NCBI GenBank assembly: GCA_017882285.1 | Contig: JADGPS010000004.1 | Location: 1 to 64,000, forward strand | Length of the DNA: 64,000 bases | Source of the DNA: Paludibacter sp. | GTDB taxonomy: Bacteria > Bacteroidota > Bacteroidia > Bacteroidales > Paludibacteraceae | Reading direction: 5' to 3' | Shown: positions 58,279 to 64,000 of the stretch, piece by piece | Position numbering within the stretch: the stretch's first letter is position 1 | Layout of the letters: each line of letters starts with the position of its first letter | The notes under the pieces: generated by a model | Told to the model about the DNA's origin: nothing | The model's input: only the letters and a program-made list of their open reading frames with translations | Database searches by the model: none | Translations under genes and position numbers: made by a program

Positions 58279-60690
58279 ATGAAACTTCGAATAAGTTTGA
58301 TAGTCCTGGCAATAATTCTATTTTCGGGATTAAGAGCACAAAACCTAACGGGAATTACGATTTGTGTAAATCCCGGGCATGGTGGTTACGACAGTGACGA
58401 CCGGAATATGGTCATCGCACCCTATGCTTCTGGAGATCCTAACGGTTTTTGGGAATCGCAAAGTAATCTCGATAAAGGGAAACAGCTTCGCGATATGTTG
58501 GTGGCTGCCGGTGCAAATGTGATACTTACACGCGAAACTAATACAACTGCCGATGATTTAAATCTTTCGGTCATTGTGGCTATGGCAAATCAGGGGAATG
58601 CTGATTTTATGGTAGCTATTCACAGTAATGCCGGTAATGGTATTGCCAACAGTGTGTTGCAACTCTATGCGGGAAAAGATTTGACAGATGCTACAACCTA
58701 TCCAACTCCCACTCCAATGTCTGACAAAAGTAGAGAAATAAGTACCGTTATCGCTAAAAATCAATATGCCAATCAGATAACAACCTGGTCTTCATCCTAT
58801 TCTGTTTCAGGGGATAAAACTTTTGGACGAGTGGCAATGGGATGGAGCGATGGTTATGGAGTGCTGCGTAGTTTGACTGTTCCGGGTACAATTTCCGAAG
58901 GTTCGATGCACGATTATATTCCGGAAACTTATCGACTTATGAATATGGAATACAAATGGTTGGAAGCTTGGAACTTTTTCAAATCATTCAGCACCTATTT
59001 TAAGCCGGCTGAAACAATTCCAACCGGAAATATAGCCGGTTCGGTACGTGATAGCAGAAATTTAAATACAGCTACTTATTATAAAATTAAAGGAAAAGAT
59101 GAGCTCTTGCCTTTGAATGGAGCTAAACTAACTATTGTCGAAACTCTTCAGACTTACACAGTTGATCAACTGAATAACGGAGTTTATGTGTTTAAAAACT
59201 TGCCTCTCGGAACTTATAATGTAAAAGCCGAAGCAACAGGATATTATGCACAAACAATTCCTGTAGTAGTGAATGCCGGTAATATTTCATACTTTAATTT
59301 TAATCTGAATAAAGTACGGAATACGCCTCCGCAGGTTGTTTCTTATTCACCAAACGTTGCCATTACCGATAGTGTCGAATGTTCAACAAGTATAGCACTG
59401 AATTTTAATTGGGATATGGATGTTGAATCCACTACTCAGGCTTTCTCAATAACGCCTGCTGTGGCAGGAACAATCACTTTTGAAGATAGTCAGTATCGAT
59501 TGCGTTTTACTCCGACAAAACCACTTGAAAAATCAACAGTTTATACCGTAAAACTGGCAAAAACAGCCAAGCATCCCGATAATCTGAGTATGGTTGATGA
59601 TTTCAGCTTCCAGTTTACTACAAAAAGCCGAAACAGGTTGGCGTTATTGACTTCATATCCTTACGAAGGAGCGAAAGGAGTATACATAAAGCCAATGTTC
59701 CATTTTGTTTTTGATAAAGTGCTGGATACAGGTAACCTGCTGACTGCAATAAAAGTATATGATAAAAACGGAACCGAGCTGACAAAAAATGCACGTTCGT
59801 TTCTGAATAACAAAGTTTCGACACCTTACGGTTCCTGTTATTTTGAACTTACAAATGCATTGAACCCAAATGAAGACTATAAAGTTGTTGTTCAGGCTAA
59901 TGTGCTTGACGAAGTCGGTGTTTCGGTTGTCGAACCGATTGAAATTAATTTCCGCACTTCTACAGTTTTGGTTGATAGTCAGCCTTTAGTCGATGGTTTC
60001 GAAACGCCAACGTATGTCTATGATCCTTTGCAAAGTTCTCAGGTTTCAACTGCATCAGTGTCACTGAATTCATCCAAAAAATTGTTTGGCTCGTATTCAA
60101 ATCAGCAGAGTTATTCATTTGCACAAAACGAGGCTAATGTTACATTTGCCAATGCTACTCCGACTATTACTGTTACCCGTGACAAAGTAATCGGATTGCA
60201 CGTATATGGAGATCTTTCAGGCAATGAACTGCAACTTCAACTTATTTCGGGTGTCGATGTTCGTTATGTGAAATTGTGCGATTTGAACTTCTTTGGATGG
60301 GAATTTGCCGAAGTAAAACTGACTTCGTTAGCCGAATCGGCAAACTATGAACTTACAGGTATCAGGATTGTCCGGAATGCCGGAGTCTTGTCTGCCGGAG
60401 GTGATGTTTATCTGGATAATATGCTTTTGTATGATGCTGCCATTCAGTCAGTCAGCAATGTTTTGAAAGATAACGCAAAAATTTATCCGAATCCGGTTCG
60501 TGATATATTGCACGTTTCAATTTCAACTAATGAAAGTCCTGTTTTACAGTTGTTTTCAATCGGAGGAATTTTATTGAAAGAGATTAAAGCAAATGAAATA
60601 AATATTCATGATGTTTCTTCCGGAACTTATTTTCTGAGAATAAAGTTAAAAAATAGCTCTGCCAGTTACCCGGTAATGATAGTGAGATAA
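58279..60690 (+). CDS. Amidase_3 N-acetylmuramoyl-L-alanine amidase, second copy, T9SS
   Basis: An 803-residue secreted zinc amidase. Signal peptide 1-20. The Amidase_3 domain (23-235) has ICVNPGHGGYDSDDRN, GFWESQSNLDKG, FMVAIHSNAGN and ISEGSMHDYIPETYR, so all zinc and catalytic positions are present. A CarboxypepD_reg-like domain (250-345), two Big_5 Ig-like domains (350-560; PPQVVSYSPNVAI and LLTSYPYEGAKGVYIKPMF) and a beta-sandwich (570-725) follow. The end is a T9SS domain (AKIYPNPVRDILHVSI, SSGTYFLRIKLKN). The catalytic half closely matches the first amidase; the accessory domains do not. Last gene of the cell-wall locus. Confidence 0.92.
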   Translation: MKLRISLIVLAIILFSGLRAQNLTGITICVNPGHGGYDSDDRNMVIAPYASGDPNGFWESQSNLDKGKQLRDMLVAAGANVILTRETNTTADDLNLSVIVAMANQGNADFMVAIHSNAGNGIANSVLQLYAGKDLTDATTYPTPTPMSDKSREISTVIAKNQYANQITTWSSSYSVSGDKTFGRVAMGWSDGYGVLRSLTVPGTISEGSMHDYIPETYRLMNMEYKWLEAWNFFKSFSTYFKPAETIPTGNIAGSVRDSRNLNTATYYKIKGKDELLPLNGAKLTIVETLQTYTVDQLNNGVYVFKNLPLGTYNVKAEATGYYAQTIPVVVNAGNISYFNFNLNKVRNTPPQVVSYSPNVAITDSVECSTSIALNFNWDMDVESTTQAFSITPAVAGTITFEDSQYRLRFTPTKPLEKSTVYTVKLAKTAKHPDNLSMVDDFSFQFTTKSRNRLALLTSYPYEGAKGVYIKPMFHFVFDKVLDTGNLLTAIKVYDKNGTELTKNARSFLNNKVSTPYGSCYFELTNALNPNEDYKVVVQANVLDEVGVSVVEPIEINFRTSTVLVDSQPLVDGFETPTYVYDPLQSSQVSTASVSLNSSKKLFGSYSNQQSYSFAQNEANVTFANATPTITVTRDKVIGLHVYGDLSGNELQLQLISGVDVRYVKLCDLNFFGWEFAEVKLTSLAESANYELTGIRIVRNAGVLSAGGDVYLDNMLLYDAAIQSVSNVLKDNAKIYPNPVRDILHVSISTNESPVLQLFSIGGILLKEIKANEINIHDVSSGTYFLRIKLKNSSASYPVMIVR

Positions 60691-60697
60691 AGGTAAA

Positions 60698-60731
60698 AAA
60701 AAGGTTGAATTTATTCAAATTCAACCTTTTT
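60698..60731 (+). terminator. Bidirectional terminator at the end of the cell-wall locus
   Basis: AAAAAGGTTGAATTT and AAATTCAACCTTTTT are perfect complements around ATTC, with A- and T-runs suiting both convergent transcripts. Confidence 0.88.
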
Positions 60732-60747
60732 GCAATCTGTAACTTGT

Positions 60748-61860
60748 TTAATTATTTTTCCGGTAGCTCAATACAGCCAAACCATTAAAGAAAACGGCAA
60801 ACCCCAATAAAGCAGCCAGTTCTCTGCCAAGCTGAGTAAAATTACTGCCCTTCAGATAAATTGACCGCATGACAATCATTAGATGTTTGAGCGGATTAAA
60901 AGCTGCAATCCATTGTGCCCAATTGGGCATACTGTCCACCGGCGTGTAAAGTCCGCTGAGCATGATAAACAGCATCATGAAGAAAAATACAATAAACACC
61001 GCTTGTTGAAGTGTTTGTGCATAGTTCGAAATCACGATTCCCATGCCCGAAATGGCGAAAATATAAATTGCCGCGAAAGTGTAAATTATGTAGAAATGTC
61101 CCACCGGAATCAACCCGTAATCCAACCAGGCAACAGTAAAACCAATAGTGATGGCTATGAATCCGATAAGCCAGAATGGAATCAGTTTAGCCAGAATAAA
61201 GGTTATTTTGGGAACCGGACTCACATTAATTTGTTCCATTGTACCTATCTCTTTTTCGAAAACAATTGAAACCGCAGGCAAAAATCCGCACAATAAGGTC
61301 AGAATCATAACCATAAGCGCCGGCACCATAAATACCTGATAATTAAGGTGTTTGTTGAACCGGTATTGAGAATCTATTTGAATAACCGATGAATTGCTTT
61401 TAGCCAGTTCGGGATATAATTCCGAAATGATAGTAAGGTTGAAATCGCCGATAATGCTCGAAAGATAGGTCATTCCAATGCCGCCTTTCATTCCGTTTAC
61501 CGCATTTGCCGAAATCATCACTTTTGTACCTTCGCGGTTGATGATGCTTTTCTCAAAATTTTTCGGAATTTCCAGAATAATATCTGCCTTGTTTTTCTCA
61601 ATGCTTTTCAAAGCCTGATTGTAACTGGCCGATTGATCAGTAAGTCTGAAATAATTCGATGAAATAATCGTTTGTGTCAAACGTCGCGAATAGGAAGAAT
61701 GATCGTTGTCAATTACGCTTAAATTCAGGTTTCGTATTTCGTAACTTGCTGCCCATGGGAAAACCAGCAGTACCAATAACGGGAATATAAAAATCACTAT
61801 CGGCAAAAACTGATTCCGAATGATTTGTTTGAACTCTTTTTTCAGAAGATATTTTATCAT
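60748..61860 (-). CDS. ABC-2 type transporter permease
   Basis: A 370-residue inner-membrane permease of the YhhJ/YbhR/YbhS family. One N-terminal transmembrane helix (FLPIVIFIFPLLVLLVFPWA) is followed by a periplasmic loop of about 130 residues (LSVIDNDHSSYSRRLTQTI, ADIILEIPKNFEKSI) and a block of five helices. EKEIGTMEQINVSPVP is the conserved cytoplasmic coupling region. The second permease lies just upstream, so they form a heterodimer. Substrate unknown; drug or membrane-stress export is usual for the family. Confidence 0.9.
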   Translation of the reverse strand: MIKYLLKKEFKQIIRNQFLPIVIFIFPLLVLLVFPWAASYEIRNLNLSVIDNDHSSYSRRLTQTIISSNYFRLTDQSASYNQALKSIEKNKADIILEIPKNFEKSIINREGTKVMISANAVNGMKGGIGMTYLSSIIGDFNLTIISELYPELAKSNSSVIQIDSQYRFNKHLNYQVFMVPALMVMILTLLCGFLPAVSIVFEKEIGTMEQINVSPVPKITFILAKLIPFWLIGFIAITIGFTVAWLDYGLIPVGHFYIIYTFAAIYIFAISGMGIVISNYAQTLQQAVFIVFFFMMLFIMLSGLYTPVDSMPNWAQWIAAFNPLKHLMIVMRSIYLKGSNFTQLGRELAALLGFAVFFNGLAVLSYRKNN

Positions 61861-61908
61861 ACAATTGACTTTTTTAAACTACATACTACCAACTACTTAC
61901 TTCCAATT
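61861..61908. repeat. ACTACCAACTACTTACTTCC simple repeat spacer
   Basis: The spacer between the two permease genes consists largely of ACTAC/CCAACTAC words; similar sequence occurs at 13871-13892 after nfnB. Confidence 0.45.
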
Positions 61909-63015
61909 TTATTCCAACCTCACTTTAAACTTTTTCAAACTGATAGTTACCAAAACAGTTCCCATCAACACCAAAACGCCAACATCTTTCAACACAGAAC
62001 TGATACCAAGTCCCTTTATCATAATTGTTTTCACCGCATCGATATACCATCGTGCCGGAACGAAGTTAGACAAAAACCGTAGAAATGCTGGCATGTTCTC
62101 CACCGGAAATATCATGCCCGAAAGCAACATGACCGGAATCATCAATCCCATACCTGAAATCAACATGGCAGCTAATTGCGAACTGGTGAGTGTTGAAATA
62201 AGCAACCCAAGCGAAAGTGCCACGAAAATATAAAGTAACGAAACTGTCAATAAACTAATGAAACTTCCGGCGATAGGCACTTTCAGTATAAAAACCGAAA
62301 GCAACATAATGGTGGCGAAGTTGATAACGGAAAGCACGAAATAAGGTGCAATTTTCGACAAAATGGTATAGATGGGCCTCATGGGCGATACCAGCAAAAT
62401 TTCCATTGTTCCCATTTCTTTTTCGCGCACGATGGCAATGGAAGTCATCATGGCGCAAATCAGTATCATAATCATTCCCAAAACGCCCGGCACAAAGTTG
62501 AACGCACTTTTCATTTGCGGATTGTAGAGCATTTTTACTTCCGGCATTATCAAGCCGCTGTTCGTTTGAGTCGGCGACAATTCCTGCTGATAATTGGTAA
62601 TAATATTGCTGGCATAAAACATAAATGAAGTTGCTGCATTCGGATCGGTGGCGTCGGCAATGAGCTGAATATGAGCTTTACCGATGTGTTTCAGGTTTTC
62701 TGAAAAATGATCTTCGAAAACCATGGCGAGTTTTGCTTTTCCATCGCGGAAGGCGGCGTCAATATCGTTGGAATTATGCGCCACAACTGCCACATCGAAA
62801 TATTCACTGGCATCAACCCGGTCAATAATTCGCCGTGTTGCATCGTCGCTCGTGTTTGCCAAAACGACAACCTTTGTGTCTTTTACTTCCTGCGACAACG
62901 CAAAACCAAACAAAACAATCTGGATGACAGGCATTAACAACAAAATCATAACGGTGGTTTTGTCCCTTAATATATGATGAAATTCCTTTCGGATAAATGA
63001 AAATAGTTGTTTCAT
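61909..63015 (-). CDS. ABC-2 type transporter permease (YbhS-like)
   Basis: A 368-residue partner permease. It has the N-terminal helix MILLLMPVIQIVLFGFAL, a periplasmic loop with VVVLANTSDDATRRIIDRVDASEYFDV, and a C-terminal group of helices. VREKEMGTMEILLVSPMRP marks the coupling helix and LLSGMIFPVENMPAFLRFLSNFVPARWYIDA the C-terminal family block. It starts 2 bases after the stop of the ATPase gene and is the second of the exporter operon's permeases in gene order. Confidence 0.9.
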   Translation of the reverse strand: MKQLFSFIRKEFHHILRDKTTVMILLLMPVIQIVLFGFALSQEVKDTKVVVLANTSDDATRRIIDRVDASEYFDVAVVAHNSNDIDAAFRDGKAKLAMVFEDHFSENLKHIGKAHIQLIADATDPNAATSFMFYASNIITNYQQELSPTQTNSGLIMPEVKMLYNPQMKSAFNFVPGVLGMIMILICAMMTSIAIVREKEMGTMEILLVSPMRPIYTILSKIAPYFVLSVINFATIMLLSVFILKVPIAGSFISLLTVSLLYIFVALSLGLLISTLTSSQLAAMLISGMGLMIPVMLLSGMIFPVENMPAFLRFLSNFVPARWYIDAVKTIMIKGLGISSVLKDVGVLVLMGTVLVTISLKKFKVRLE

Positions 63016-63017
63016 AA

Positions 63018-63758
63018 TTAATCGGCTTTACGTGTGGACTTTCTGGCTAACTGTTGAAAAACTTCGTCCATGTTTTTTGCGATGTATGTCTTTTTCAGGT
63101 TCGATGGCGAATCCAGTGCTTCGATTCTTCCGTCTACCATGATGGAAACACGGTCGCAATATTCAGCTTCATCCATATAATGTGTTGTTACAAAAACGGT
63201 TATTCCGCTTGCTGTTGCATCGTAAATCATTTCCCAAAAACGACGGCGGGTAATGGGGTCAACGCCACCGGTTGGTTCGTCCAAGAATACAACCTGCGGA
63301 TGATGAAATATTGAAACTGAAAACGCCAACTTTTGTTTAAATCCTAATGGTAAGGATTTTACAAGATGATCTCGTTCTTCTTCAAAATTTAAACGCACCA
63401 TTAATTCATCCGTTTTTATTTTTATGTCTTTGTCGGACATGCCATAAATTCCACCAAATAGTTCGAGATTTTCCCAAACTTTTAAATCTTCGTACAATGA
63501 AAATTTTTGACTCATGTATCCAATGCTTTTCTTGACCAGTTCAGGTTGTCTGAAAATGTCGTAACCCGCAACAGTTCCTTTTCCCTCAGTGGGAATGCTC
63601 AGTCCGCAAAGCATACGCATAGCCGTGGTTTTGCCGGCTCCATTTGCTCCTAAAAAACCGAAAATTTCACCCCGTTTTACTTCGAAAGAGATATTGTCGA
63701 CTGCTGTGAAATCGCCGAAACGTTTGGTTAGATTTTCAACTTTTATTACTGTATCCAT
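63018..63758 (-). CDS. ABC transporter ATP-binding protein
   Basis: A cytoplasmic ATPase subunit of 246 residues from ATG 63758 (MDTVIKVENLTKRFGDF). The frame is open to 63803, but the longer form overlaps the end of the preceding gene. Walker A is GANGAGKTTAMRML, the Q-loop is IGYMSQKFSLYEDLKVWENLELF, the ABC signature is degenerate (KSLPLGFKQKLAFSVSIFHHP; usually LSGGQ), Walker B is VVFLDEPTGGVDP and the H-loop is VFVTTHYMDEAEYCDR. It energises the two permeases downstream. Confidence 0.92.
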   Translation of the reverse strand: MDTVIKVENLTKRFGDFTAVDNISFEVKRGEIFGFLGANGAGKTTAMRMLCGLSIPTEGKGTVAGYDIFRQPELVKKSIGYMSQKFSLYEDLKVWENLELFGGIYGMSDKDIKIKTDELMVRLNFEEERDHLVKSLPLGFKQKLAFSVSIFHHPQVVFLDEPTGGVDPITRRRFWEMIYDATASGITVFVTTHYMDEAEYCDRVSIMVDGRIEALDSPSNLKKTYIAKNMDEVFQQLARKSTRKAD

Positions 63759-63769
63759 TTTTCTTCCTC

Positions 63770-64000
63770 TCAAATTTGTGTGTTGGATAATTCCATAAAA
63801 CAATCTTCAATCGTTGGTTCAATTGATTGAATTTCAATGTTGTTATGACCGCGTTCAATTAAATATTTCTTCAAACTGTCAACTGTCAATTGTCCATTTT
63901 CAACTGTCACGTGTATCGAATTTCCAAACGCAAAACTGCTTTTCACCTGCTCGTCATTGCGCAAATCTTCCAACAATTTATGCATATTATCGCTTTTTGC
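63770..64000 (-). CDS. C-terminal end of another ABC ATPase, cut by window edge
   Basis: The open frame enters from the right edge (AKSDNMHKLLEDLRN...) and ends at 63770, 12 bases before the next ATPase start. The visible 76 residues match the C-terminal part of ABC-2 exporter ATPases, including the typical end SIEPTIEDCFMELS. The internal ATG at 63985 is not a gene start. With the adjacent ATPase it suggests a two-ATPase exporter of the YbhF/RbbA kind. Confidence 0.75.
   Translation of the reverse strand, partial: AKSDNMHKLLEDLRNDEQVKSSFAFGNSIHVTVENGQLTVDSLKKYLIERGHNNIEIQSIEPTIEDCFMELSNTQI

Overview
The window looks like chromosome of a Bacteroidales bacterium, probably near Paludibacter or a related mesophilic fermenter; the genus is an inference. 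The reasons are moderate AT-richness, repeated TAnnTTTG -7 boxes 20-100 bases upstream of genes, few Shine-Dalgarno sequences, SusC/SusD proteins, RprXY, S46 peptidases, NfnAB and many type IX secretion (T9SS) C-terminal domains.

Bases 1-7000 hold minus-strand housekeeping genes: ileS (cut by the left edge), tRNA-Ser(GGA), a TatD-family nuclease, guaA and queA. A 111-bp repeat with inverted ends fills the guaA-tatD gap. Bases 7000-13800 carry a KimA-like permease, an open frame without a start, a KdpD-like kinase lacking the cytoplasmic KdpD sensor, its KdpE-like partner, a DUF2027-Smr protein, and a membrane protein/HTH pair behind a 20-bp palindrome that overlaps its promoter. Bases 13900-18350 hold nfnB-nfnA (electron-bifurcating transhydrogenase) and a divergent TonB-dependent receptor. 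Bases 18400-21930 hold an aromatic operon (prephenate dehydratase, aminotransferase, DAHP synthase-chorismate mutase). In front of it are a 17-codon Phe/Tyr-rich leader peptide and mutually exclusive antiterminator and terminator hairpins, a classical attenuator. Bases 21950-32250 hold rprXY, an S9 lipoprotein peptidase convergent with an S46 dipeptidyl peptidase, an outer-membrane barrel-like protein and a glycosyltransferase.

The main accessory feature is a 28-kb block of plus-strand genes at 32385-60690. It starts with a BadF/NagK-like sugar kinase and murQ (MurNAc-6-phosphate etherase). SusC, SusD and two further lipoproteins follow, then eight secreted proteins: two GHL10 glycoside hydrolases, two Amidase_3 N-acetylmuramoyl-L-alanine amidases, an NAGPA-type phosphodiester glycosidase, a DUF4623 protein, a small beta-propeller and a beta-helix protein with carbohydrate-binding-like domains. 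Seven of the eight end in T9SS-type domains. I read this as a peptidoglycan (cell-wall) utilisation locus: amidases strip stem peptides, glycosidases cut the glycan, SusCD imports the products, and the kinase and MurQ feed them into amino-sugar catabolism. The phosphodiester glycosidase suggests that teichoic-acid linkage units are also attacked, which would yield MurNAc-6-phosphate directly.

The right end (60748-64000) is an ABC-2 exporter operon of two permeases and two ATPases, the last cut by the edge. GC-rich repeats of a CCCCTAACCCCTAAAGGGG type recur between genes and have entered the N-terminal coding regions of two of the secreted proteins.
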